A stretch of 16,151 bases of DNA from JBBQIY01 sp964618405 (GTDB lineage: Bacteria > Verrucomicrobiota > Kiritimatiellia > RFP12 > UBA3636), in the NCBI GenBank assembly GCA_964618405.1, contig CAZUAY010000060.1, positions 1 to 16,151 on the forward strand, read 5' to 3'. Within the stretch, counting starts at the first letter, position 1, and every line of letters starts with the position of its first letter. A program made the position numbers and the translations under genes. Of this stretch, positions 7,548 through 13,724 are shown piece after piece. Under the pieces are notes generated by a model. That model searched no databases, had not been told where the DNA came from, and saw nothing but the letters and a program-made list of their open reading frames with translations.

Positions 7548-9239
7548 ATGGATCAAACAGACAGTGCAATCAGAAAGATCATGGTTTGCGGACACCGCAA
7601 CCCTGACGTCGATAGTATCATGTCGGCTTATGCGCTTGCTGACCTAAAAAACAGGCTAGGGGATTCCCGAGTTAAGGCGGTCTGCCCAGGACTCCTGCCC
7701 AACCGCGCGGCATGGATTTTTAATCACTTCGGACTCGAAGCACCGCCTTCCGTGAACGATGTGTATTTGCGCGTTTCTGATTTAGCCAGCGATACGTATC
7801 AGTCGATTCCATCTGACTCCACGCTTTTCGACGCTGTACAGATGCTAAGAAGTTCAGGTATGACCTCACTACCGGTCGCCGATGCTGACGGCACTTTCAG
7901 AGGCATGCTGAATCCCATGGCTTTACTTTCCGAGTTGATGAACATCAGTTCGCATACGGATGAAAGCCTGGCTGGACGTGCCTTGTATTCATCCCCTGCG
8001 ATGATGTTACGCGTGCTCGACGCCGTCTGCCTCAACGGCGATGCAGACGACACTCGCATGATCTACAACGTCTTCGTTGCCGCCATGAGTGTGGGCGTAT
8101 TTGAAAAGCGCCTTTTGAGACCGGATCGGGATAACCCCGTCGTCATCGTGGGTGACCGTCCTGAAATTCACCGCTGCGTCATCAGCCATCGAATTCCCGT
8201 ATTGATTATTACTGGGAACTGCGAAGTCGAAGAGGAAGTCATTCGCCTCGCAACGGAAAATAAAGTCACTATCCTCCGCACCCGCTTCGACTCTGCCACA
8301 GTCATTCGTCGCATTAAATTTAGCACGCCCGTCTACCACGTCGCACTTGCCAGTGCGGAGTCGCCGCTCCGCGCAACAGACATCGTTCACGAGATCCGCC
8401 GCGAAATCATCGCCTCCCCCGAAAACATCTTTCCCGTCTGCGCAGCCGATGGCAAACTCGTTGGCCTCGTCAACAAGCACGATTTTACGTCCCCGCCTCC
8501 CTACGCGATGATTCTCGTGGATCACAACGAAGCGGCACAAGGCATTGCAGGCCTCGATGAGCTTCCTATTCTTGAAGTTGTCGACCATCACCGCATCGCC
8601 ATCCGCCCTATCGCCGAGCCTATCAAATACACCTCGGATACGGTGGGTAGTACGTGCACGATCATTGCAGGCATGTACCGTACGGCAGGGCTGAGGCCGT
8701 GCAAGAAAATCGCAGGCATCTTGCTCTCCGGCGTTGTTACCGACACCCTACTCTTCCAATCGCCCACCACCACCGATACGGACAAGCGAATTGCAGACTG
8801 GCTCGAAAAAATTTCTGGGGCATGTCCGCATGCGCTCATGACGGAACTCATGAAGCTTGATTCGCCGCTGGCTGTGATGTCGTTTGAAGACGCGATTGAA
8901 TCCGACCGCAAGACTTACACGGAACACGGCTACCGCTTTGCGCTTTCCCAGCTTGAAGAAACGAATCTTGAATTGTTCCGCCGAAACCAACACTTGCTTA
9001 CCGACGCCATGTACAAGGCAATCGCCATCGGCGGTCTCGACTTCATGGCGCTCATGGTCACGGATCCTGTCCGCGGAAATTCTGAACTGCTCTACGTCGG
9101 CGATGAAGCCATCAAGCGTGCCATTCCGTACCTGAAGCGCCAAGATGGCATTCTCTCCATGCCTGGCATCCTCAGCCGCAAAAAACAGCTTCTGCCCCAA
9201 GTGCTCGCCACGCTCGCAACCATACCCAAGGCACGCTGA
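7548..9239 (+). CDS. ppaC: Family II inorganic pyrophosphatase with CBS-DRTGG-CBS regulatory insert
   Basis: 563 residues from the ATG at 7548, chosen because GAGG sits 6 nt upstream; an earlier GTG overlapping the rsmB end has no such site. The DHH domain is split. The first part has GHRNPDVDS with likely metal ligands His16, Asp20 and Asp22. Then come CBS1 (~80-130), a DRTGG-like segment (~180-290), CBS2 (~290-320), and DHH again with VDHNE (Asp325) and VVDHH (Asp346-His348). The C-terminal DHHA2 domain contains SGVVTDTLLF. This is the domain order of clostridial CBS-PPases, which hydrolyse PPi with Mn or Co, are inhibited by AMP/ADP and are activated by diadenosine polyphosphates. The same regulation is likely here but not proven. 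It is a cytoplasmic enzyme, second gene after rsmB. Confidence 0.93.
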   Translation: MDQTDSAIRKIMVCGHRNPDVDSIMSAYALADLKNRLGDSRVKAVCPGLLPNRAAWIFNHFGLEAPPSVNDVYLRVSDLASDTYQSIPSDSTLFDAVQMLRSSGMTSLPVADADGTFRGMLNPMALLSELMNISSHTDESLAGRALYSSPAMMLRVLDAVCLNGDADDTRMIYNVFVAAMSVGVFEKRLLRPDRDNPVVIVGDRPEIHRCVISHRIPVLIITGNCEVEEEVIRLATENKVTILRTRFDSATVIRRIKFSTPVYHVALASAESPLRATDIVHEIRREIIASPENIFPVCAADGKLVGLVNKHDFTSPPPYAMILVDHNEAAQGIAGLDELPILEVVDHHRIAIRPIAEPIKYTSDTVGSTCTIIAGMYRTAGLRPCKKIAGILLSGVVTDTLLFQSPTTTDTDKRIADWLEKISGACPHALMTELMKLDSPLAVMSFEDAIESDRKTYTEHGYRFALSQLEETNLELFRRNQHLLTDAMYKAIAIGGLDFMALMVTDPVRGNSELLYVGDEAIKRAIPYLKRQDGILSMPGILSRKKQLLPQVLATLATIPKAR

Positions 9240-9290
9240 GGCGATACCACGGTTTCTGCTACGCGAGAAGTTTTTGCTTTTACTCTCTTC

Positions 9291-9313
9291 CTTCAACCAG
9301 TCTCTGGTTGAAG
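9291..9313. repeat. Perfect inverted repeat downstream of ppaC
   Basis: CTTCAACCAG and CTGGTTGAAG form a 10-bp perfect stem with a 3-nt loop, 52 nt after the ppaC stop. No T-tract follows on either strand, so it is not a standard intrinsic terminator. It could stabilise the 3' end of the mRNA. Confidence 0.6.
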
Positions 9314-9322
9314 ATCGTTGTC

Positions 9323-9378
9323 CTGTAGCCGCGATCGGTGATCGCGGACCATTCCGGCTTCAACGAAGCCAGCTACAG
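9323..9378. repeat. Cloverleaf-like palindromic repeat, copy 1
   Basis: The outer arms CTGTAGC and GCTACAG (7 bp) enclose two perfect hairpins. Hairpin 1 is CGCGATC/GATCGCG with a GGT loop (9330-9346). Hairpin 2 is GGCTTC/GAAGCC with an AAC loop (9356-9370). The predicted fold is a three-way junction. This is the most intact copy. Confidence 0.8.
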
Positions 9379-9390
9379 CCTAGCAGAAGC

Positions 9391-9446
9391 CTGTAGCCGC
9401 GATCGGTGATCGCGGACGATTCCGGCCTCGACGAAGCCAGCTACAG
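9391..9446. repeat. Cloverleaf-like palindromic repeat, copy 2
   Basis: It has the same length and layout as the copy at 9323, with an identical hairpin 1. Hairpin 2 reads GGCCTC/GAAGCC, with one mismatch. It is separated from copy 1 by 12 bp that end in AGAAGC. Confidence 0.8.
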
Positions 9447-9458
9447 CATAACAGAAGC

Positions 9459-9514
9459 GTGTAGCCGCGATCGGTTATCACGTACGGCTCCGGCCTCGAC
9501 GAAGCCAGCTACAG
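9459..9514. repeat. Cloverleaf-like palindromic repeat, copy 3 (decayed)
   Basis: It has the same 56-bp layout and 68-bp period as copies 1 and 2. The outer arm has lost its first pair (GTGTAGC/GCTACAG) and hairpin 1 has several mismatches. It is therefore the most eroded copy. Confidence 0.75.
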
Positions 9515-9585
9515 GGAATCGATAAGATCGAGGGACTCGACTGAATCGATTGGCCGAAATGCAGCGCTAACGCCGCCCGACAAGG

Positions 9586-9613
9586 AGGGGGAAGTTTCCT
9601 GTCCCCCTTTTTT
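9586..9613 (+). terminator. Intrinsic terminator (plus strand)
   Basis: AGGGGGA (9586-9592) pairs with TCCCCCT (9602-9608) around a 9-nt loop, and T6 starts at 9608. It probably ends transcription from rsmB-ppaC, although it lies about 350 nt after the ppaC stop. Confidence 0.65.
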
Positions 9614-9741
9614 ATTGTGCTGAAGCTCCGGCAGATGTGACGCTTTGACCCTGACGTGTTCGACTCGAAACGAAGCGGCGACGCGCACGGCGTGCGTGCC
9701 GAATGCGGCTGGGCGGAGCTGCCGAGCCTCACCATGCACTC

Positions 9742-9781
9742 TCGCAACTCACTACTCGCAACTCACTACTCGCTACTCGCT
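9742..9781. repeat. 14-bp tandem repeat running into the 3' end of rsgA
   Basis: TCGCAACTCACTAC occurs twice in tandem (9742-9755 and 9756-9769), followed by a shorter variant TCGCTACTCGCT. The rsgA stop codon (9766-9768) and its last few codons lie inside the array. Confidence 0.75.
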
Positions 9782-10842
9782 CCTCTCTCCTTCTTCACGA
9801 CCTTCGCGTTTCGACCGAAACGTCGATCTTTTCTTTGTTTTTCGAGCAAGGAAAGTTGATTTGCTGCTACCTCATCCCGGAGCTTGATAAAATTATCATA
9901 GCGCGCTTGACTCAATTCACCTGCAGCAACGGCAGCACGCACAGCGCAATCGGGCTCGCTTGCATGACTGCAATCACCAAAGCGGCAACTTGGCGCTAGC
10001 GCGATAATGTCGGTAAAGCTCTCGCCCACTCCGTTTTCAGTCCCCACCACACCGAACTCTCGCATTCCCGGATTGTCAATGACAAGAGCACCTCCCGCCA
10101 GCATGACTAATTCCCGGCGGACTGTCGTATGTCGGCCTTCTCCTTTTTCGCTCACCTCATACGTTTGCTGGATCTCTTGTCCAAATAATTCATTAATGGC
10201 GGTACTCTTGCCCACCCCCGATGACCCGACAAAACAATAAGTCTCGGTCGGCTTTAACTTTTGTCTCAGTGCGTCGATTCCCTCTCGCGTGACGTTGCTC
10301 AAGGTGAACACAGGTGCCTGAATTCCTGCCGCACGAATTTCAGCCACCTGCGAAGCGAGTACCGCTGACTCGACAAGATCCGTCTTCGTTAACAGGATGC
10401 AAGGTTCGGCACCGCCCTCCGCCGCCATGACAAGATAGCGCTCGAGGCGCTTGAGATTAAAATCGATATAACAAGACTGCACGACCACCACATGATCGAC
10501 ATTCGCCGCGATCATCTGATCTTCGATCGCGTTTCCCGAAGCCTTTCGGCGTAGGGATGTCCTTCGCTCCAGGAGCGCATGAACCACGCCGATGTGGTCG
10601 TCTGTTGGTCGCTTCAGGCACACCCAATCGCCCACGCACGGAAGTTCATGGGCGAGGCGATTGCGGAATCGATAGCCGCCGCCGAGTTTCACCCGAAAGA
10701 TTCCTGTTTCATCCATGACCAGCAACGAGAAGCGATCAACCGCGACCACGCGCGCCATGACCATCTCGGGAGGACAAACCACCCTTTCTTCAAACCAAGC
10801 ATTCCAGCCTAAATGAGCAAGATCAGTAAGTCTGCCTTTCAT
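9766..10842 (-). CDS. rsgA: Ribosome small-subunit-dependent GTPase RsgA (YjeQ/EngC)
   Basis: 358 residues, normal for the family. An N-terminal OB fold is followed by a circularly permuted GTPase domain with G4 (LTKTDLV) before G1 (GSSGVGKST, residues 206-214) and G3 (DNPGMRE). A zinc knuckle follows with Cys286, Cys291, His293 and Cys299. RsgA binds the 30S decoding region and checks late 30S maturation. The ATG at 10842 has AGGGGG 4 nt upstream. It is the last gene of a leftward cluster, 53 nt after the TrkA-C protein gene. The final few residues (about GASSE) are coded by the tandem repeat at 9742-9781 and are likely dispensable. Confidence 0.95.
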   Translation of the reverse strand: MKGRLTDLAHLGWNAWFEERVVCPPEMVMARVVAVDRFSLLVMDETGIFRVKLGGGYRFRNRLAHELPCVGDWVCLKRPTDDHIGVVHALLERRTSLRRKASGNAIEDQMIAANVDHVVVVQSCYIDFNLKRLERYLVMAAEGGAEPCILLTKTDLVESAVLASQVAEIRAAGIQAPVFTLSNVTREGIDALRQKLKPTETYCFVGSSGVGKSTAINELFGQEIQQTYEVSEKGEGRHTTVRRELVMLAGGALVIDNPGMREFGVVGTENGVGESFTDIIALAPSCRFGDCSHASEPDCAVRAAVAAGELSQARYDNFIKLRDEVAANQLSLLEKQRKDRRFGRNAKVVKKERGASSE

Positions 10843-10895
10843 TCGCCCCCTGCTGTCGATATCTTGCTTGTTATTTTCATCTGTATTTCCTCATT

Positions 10896-11663
10896 TTAAG
10901 ATTCCGATTGTGATTCGTGCGGTTTTTTCGCTTCAGCGGCATGGTCATCAGTTGCTTGCCGATGTTCCGAGTCTCCAGAAACGATATCGCGCTGATCTAG
11001 TTCTTTCAGACGGGTTATCGGACCGTAAAGAATCAGCATGTCACCAGCCTGAATTACTTCGGCGGCTCGTGGAGCACCGATATAGGTTCCATCCGACCGC
11101 TGAATTCCCAGAACGAGAACCCCTTCATGCGAAAGTGCAGCTTTCAAAAGCGTCTTGCCGTCAAGCCAGTCGTTGGGTTCGACAAGCATCTCGGTGACGG
11201 CGAATCCGTTCTGCAACTGAAGCAGAGAAACATAGTCTTGAAGGTCAAGGTTCGTCCATCGCTTTAGGGTCCAAGCAAGAAATATATTCAAATGCTTTTC
11301 TACCCATTTACTTCTTCCGAGAAAGGTGAGTATCACCAAACCCACCAGCAACAAGAGCAACGGCCTCCACCAAGCCTCCGACTGCAAGGTGGTATAAAGA
11401 GAAACGCCCAGTGCCGCAATCACGGTGGGAATACTGATACTTCCCGTGAGCATCAACAACATAATGATGCGCCGTCGCACAGGATAACTCACCACCGATT
11501 CTGCTTCTTTGGTGGTGAATCCTACCCCGGCCAGAGCGGAACGCGCTTGGAAAATGGCGGATTCTTGTGACATGCCCGTCAGAATCAGCGCCATAGCCGC
11601 CAATCGAGTAATGAACATGGAAATAGCAATCACGAACAGAAGCGACACGATTGCAATAATCAT
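10896..11663 (-). CDS. Membrane protein with TrkA C-terminal (RCK_C) domain
   Basis: 255 residues from the ATG at 11663. The frame extends upstream to 11777, but that would overlap the end of ispA by 92 bp, add a non-hydrophobic leader and lack a ribosome binding site; GAAGGA precedes 11663. Hydrophobic segments lie at about 2-30, 66-92 and 99-117. The stretch between the first two (FQARSALAGVGFTT, then YPVRRRI) is a conserved mark of this protein family as I recall it. RCK_C spans about 155-225 (VEPNDWLDGKTL, GVLVLGIQRSDG, GDMLILYGP), with a charged His/Glu-rich tail. There is no Rossmann RCK_N domain. RCK_C domains bind small ligands and gate potassium channels or transporters; here it is probably a membrane-bound regulator or transport component, substrate unknown. 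It lies between ispA (22-nt gap) and rsgA. Confidence 0.8.
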   Translation of the reverse strand: MIIAIVSLLFVIAISMFITRLAAMALILTGMSQESAIFQARSALAGVGFTTKEAESVVSYPVRRRIIMLLMLTGSISIPTVIAALGVSLYTTLQSEAWWRPLLLLLVGLVILTFLGRSKWVEKHLNIFLAWTLKRWTNLDLQDYVSLLQLQNGFAVTEMLVEPNDWLDGKTLLKAALSHEGVLVLGIQRSDGTYIGAPRAAEVIQAGDMLILYGPITRLKELDQRDIVSGDSEHRQATDDHAAEAKKPHESQSES

Positions 11664-11685
11664 AGGAAACTTTTCCTTCGAAATG

Positions 11686-12564
11686 CTAGATTTTTCGGGA
11701 TACTTGATCTTCTGCGAGGTGGCGGAGTAGTGACACGGCCTCGGCACGGGCAGGAGTGCTCGCGTCGAGCGGGTCAAGCGCGATAAGCGCGGCTTGCGTC
11801 AGCGCAACCACAAGTGCCTTCGCACCTGCCTTGTTCGTGATGTGCAAAATGCTCATCTCAGCCGCCTTGTCAGGATCATCAGCATCGAGCAGATCATCAA
11901 CAACTTGGAATGCGATGCCAAGGTTGAGACCGAACTGTTTCAATGCTGCCATTTGAACCTCATCGGCTCCGCCTGCCGCACCACCCATGGCCAGAGCACA
12001 GCGGATCAGATCGGCCGTCTTATGCTCATGCACATACGAAACACGGTCAACGTCGTGCGGCGGCTTCGCCGTCACGTCAACCCACTGCCCGCCAATGACA
12101 CCGGCAGGGCCAGCAGCAGCGGCCAATTCTCGCAGAATGGCACAGAGAATTGCTGGCTCAACGGGTGAACGCAGGGCTAGATCGAAAGCAACGGCCTGTA
12201 GCGCATCACCGACCAGCACGCCCTGAGCATACCCATACTTCGCATGAACGGTCGGCTGACCGCGACGCAAAAGATCATCATCCATGCAAGGCAGATCATC
12301 GTGTACCAGCGTATACGTATGAAGCGCTTCGATAGCCAGCGCCGCCGGCACAGCCTTTTCAAAACTCCCAGAAACGGCTTGGCACGCCGCCAAACAGAGC
12401 ACAGGGCGCAACCGCTTCCCGCCAGTCAAAAAGGCATACTGCATCGGCTCGCGAAGCTCTGCAGGGATACCTTCTCCGTCAAGAATACCCTCTGAAGTGA
12501 AGAGTTCTTTAAGCTCCGCTTCGACAACGGTTCTATAGATAGCTGCTTGTTGAACAAAATCCAT
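11686..12564 (-). CDS. ispA: Polyprenyl diphosphate synthase, farnesyl-diphosphate-synthase-like
   Basis: 292 residues, typical for bacterial IspA. Key motifs are GKRLRP (isopentenyl diphosphate binding), the first Asp-rich motif DDLPCMDDD starting at Asp89, RRGQPTVH after it, and the second FQVVDDLLD at 219-227. The bacterial DDx4D form and Tyr84 five residues before the first motif match E. coli IspA, which stops chain growth at C15. Farnesyl diphosphate is therefore the most likely product, though geranylgeranyl diphosphate cannot be excluded. The ATG at 12564 has GAGGT 6 nt upstream. It is the first gene of the leftward ispA / TrkA-C / rsgA cluster. No dxs or xseB neighbour is present. 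Confidence 0.93.
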   Translation of the reverse strand: MDFVQQAAIYRTVVEAELKELFTSEGILDGEGIPAELREPMQYAFLTGGKRLRPVLCLAACQAVSGSFEKAVPAALAIEALHTYTLVHDDLPCMDDDLLRRGQPTVHAKYGYAQGVLVGDALQAVAFDLALRSPVEPAILCAILRELAAAAGPAGVIGGQWVDVTAKPPHDVDRVSYVHEHKTADLIRCALAMGGAAGGADEVQMAALKQFGLNLGIAFQVVDDLLDADDPDKAAEMSILHITNKAGAKALVVALTQAALIALDPLDASTPARAEAVSLLRHLAEDQVSRKI

Positions 12565-12586
12565 GGTGAGACCTCAAATAAGAAAT

Positions 12587-12615
12587 AGGCTAGCTTCTTC
12601 TCTCAAAAAGGGCAA
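12587..12615 (-). promoter_or_regulatory. Possible promoter for the ispA cluster
   Basis: On the minus strand, TTGCCC (12615-12610) and TAGCCT (12592-12587) are 17 nt apart, ending 22 nt before the ispA ATG. The match is only moderate. Two 12-bp direct repeats abut the upstream edge of the -35 box, which could compensate if they bind an activator. Confidence 0.4.
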
Positions 12616-12647
12616 GCACTAAAAGCAGCACTAAAAGCATTTTTGAG
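12602..12647. repeat. Inverted repeat enclosing two 12-bp direct repeats upstream of ispA
   Basis: CTCAAAAA (12602-12609) and TTTTTGAG (12640-12647) are perfect 8-bp arms. Between them GCACTAAAAGCA occurs twice in tandem (12616-12627 and 12628-12639). The layout resembles a regulator site next to the -35 region of the ispA promoter. Confidence 0.6.
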
Positions 12648-12746
12648 CTGAATTCAAAGGAACAACTTGTGGCAAACTTTCTGCCATGACAAAGACGGGG
12701 ATCTGACAACAAGACTAAGGCGTACATACTGGGGTGTAAATCACGG

Positions 12747-12774
12747 CCGAGGCGGCGGTATTCCATTGCCTCGG
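12747..12774. repeat. Inverted repeat at the left direct-repeat copy
   Basis: CCGAGGC (12747-12753) and GCCTCGG (12768-12774) can form a 7-bp stem with a 14-nt loop. The right arm is part of the 15-bp direct repeat at 12764-12778. No T-tract follows on either strand. Confidence 0.5.
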
Positions 12775-12778
12775 GACG
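12764..12778. repeat. 15-bp direct repeat, left copy
   Basis: CATTGCCTCGGGACG matches 13670-13684 exactly. The two copies are 906 bp apart and bracket the toxin-antitoxin module. Identity stops on both sides of the 15 bp. Confidence 0.8.
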
Positions 12779-12792
12779 ATGTTAGCCTGTTT

Positions 12793-13064
12793 CTAAAACA
12801 AATCACTATGCGTTCCAGTTCGCGAAAGGATTAGTTGAAGCAACTGGTTTTCAATCCGATAGATCAGTAGCCAGTCTGGTTCAATATGGCAATCTCTGAA
12901 TTCGGCATAATTCCCGCCAAGAGCGTGGTCGCAGTACTGAGTGGGAAGTGGTCTTTGGGAACAGAGAATCTCAATGCAGTCGCCATCTTCTCAAGATTCT
13001 TCCCACGTTTAATGGCAAGTTTGACATCCCTTTTAAACCGGTTAGAATACACAGGCTTAAGCAT
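12793..13064 (-). pseudogene. yafQ: YafQ-family toxin (RelE superfamily), frameshifted
   Basis: The reading frame starts well (MLKPVYSNRFKRDVKLA, residues 1-17) but leaves the family after about residue 30 and stops at 12864. Shifting frame near 12972-12978 restores the rest: PLPTQYCDHALGGNY, RDCHIEPDWLLIYRI and RTGTHSDLF, ending with TAG at 12793. The combined length is about 90 residues, typical for YafQ. All the YafQ-type active-site positions I can recognise are kept: His and Asp-Trp in CHIEPDW, and the terminal His and Phe in THSDLF. One missing base explains the break. YafQ is a ribosome-dependent mRNA endonuclease. The start overlaps the antitoxin stop by 8 bp. Either a recent inactivating mutation or a sequencing error fits. 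Confidence 0.85.
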
Positions 13065-13320
13065 GCGTCAAATCCTTCATCATTTTTTGGACAGACTCGA
13101 ATGGTCCGTTTAAAGGCTCTTCTCCGTTTAATATTGCATCAAGGACTTTACGCGTTTCGGCGTTTGGGATCCTGGCTTTGAGTTCAAATGGTATTCCACC
13201 CGTTTTTACAACTTGCTTGAGAAACAGCGTCATGGCGCTGGACATAGTCAAGCCGATGTCTTCGAAAATCAGGTCGCACTCTCGTTTGAGTTCATCACTA
13301 ATTCGTATGGTCGTTGTCAT
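13057..13320 (-). CDS. dinJ: RelB/DinJ-family antitoxin
   Basis: 87 residues, the usual size. The N-terminus (TTTIRISDELKRECDLIFEDIG) is the ribbon-helix-helix DNA-binding region of DinJ antitoxins. The segment LTMSSAMTLFLKQVVKTGGIPFEL is their shared core, and the C-terminal part would wrap the toxin. AAAGG sits 7 nt before the ATG at 13320. The stop codon overlaps the toxin start, so translation is coupled. Antitoxins of this type repress their own operon with the toxin as co-repressor; palindromic AT-rich sequence upstream of the promoter (about 13394-13412) is a possible operator. The antitoxin is intact although the toxin frame is broken. Confidence 0.9.
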   Translation of the reverse strand: MTTTIRISDELKRECDLIFEDIGLTMSSAMTLFLKQVVKTGGIPFELKARIPNAETRKVLDAILNGEEPLNGPFESVQKMMKDLTHA

Positions 13321-13350
13321 GCTTTAGCCTTTCAGTTGGTTCAAAACTTA

Positions 13351-13379
13351 AAAGTAGCACAATAGGCTTTTGATGTCCA
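13351..13379 (-). promoter_or_regulatory. Promoter of the toxin-antitoxin operon
   Basis: On the minus strand, TGGACA (13379-13374) and TACTTT (13356-13351) are 17 nt apart, with TGC just before the -10 box. They lie about 30 nt before the antitoxin ATG. Confidence 0.5.
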
Positions 13380-13563
13380 TACAAATAACATACATTATAA
13401 TTAATTGTAATTAAAGCCGCACTTGGTTGATCGCACGCGTTCTCACGGGTGAGGATTGTGGCAATAATTGTATTACCACTTTCTCTTCTTCTAGGCGGAT
13501 TGATCCAGATGTTTATAGGGGGATGTCAGGTTCTCAGGTGTTTAACCGAGCCATCTTCCTTGA

Positions 13564-13580
13564 ATACTACGCAGTAGTAT
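13564..13580. repeat. Short perfect palindrome
   Basis: ATACTAC and GTAGTAT are 7-bp arms around a GCA loop. It could be a regulator site or a small hairpin; no T-tract follows. Confidence 0.5.
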
Positions 13581-13669
13581 ACCGTACGCAAATAGTGGAA
13601 GCGTATTTTTCTATTAGGCTATGTCAAAAACTAAAAAAACTTGTTTTAAGGCTGACTTTCGTAGGAGTT

Positions 13670-13684
13670 CATTGCCTCGGGACG
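13670..13684. repeat. 15-bp direct repeat, right copy
   Basis: It is the exact second copy of CATTGCCTCGGGACG. Unlike the left copy, it has no matching inverted arm close by. Confidence 0.8.
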
Positions 13685-13724
13685 TAAAGAAGAGCTATCG
13701 ACCCTAGACTGTAAATCGTCAGAA

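Larger units (their letters stand above)
9240..9765. other. Repeat-rich intergenic block between ppaC and rsgA
   Basis: These 526 bp separate two convergent genes. They hold, in order, a perfect hairpin, three cloverleaf-like repeats, a pair of GAATCGAT copies (9516-9523 and 9543-9550), an intrinsic terminator and a 14-bp tandem repeat. Open frames here (for example 9509-9739 minus) are short, lack start signals and run through the palindromes, so I see no gene. Confidence 0.7.
13380..13724. other. Gap between the antitoxin promoter and the GT4 gene
   Basis: It contains AT-rich sequence next to the antitoxin promoter, a short perfect palindrome (13564-13580) and the right 15-bp direct repeat. 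The longest open frame (plus, 13427-13687) starts with TTG, has no ribosome binding site, matches no family I know and reads through both the palindrome and the repeat. I do not call a gene. Confidence 0.6.

Noticed and set aside
9323..9514. CRISPR array
   Set aside because: There are only three units, the repeats are 56 bp and strongly palindromic, the spacers are only 12 bp and similar to each other, and no cas genes are present.
9478..9747. Minus-strand ORFs of 76-89 codons between ppaC and rsgA
   Set aside because: They are translations of the cloverleaf repeats and the terminator palindrome, with no start signals.
11664..11777. Longer N-terminus for the RCK_C membrane protein
   Set aside because: It would overlap the ispA 3' end by 92 bp and add a polar leader; the ATG at 11663 has a ribosome binding site and begins with a membrane segment.
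13427..13687. 86-codon plus-strand ORF
   Set aside because: It has a TTG start, no ribosome binding site and no recognisable family, and it reads through a palindrome and the 15-bp repeat.
12740..13690. Integron attC sites around the toxin-antitoxin module
   Set aside because: GTTTAAC near 13539 fits one core site, but no paired GTTRRRY site was found at a suitable distance, and GTTAGCC after the left repeat does not match the consensus.
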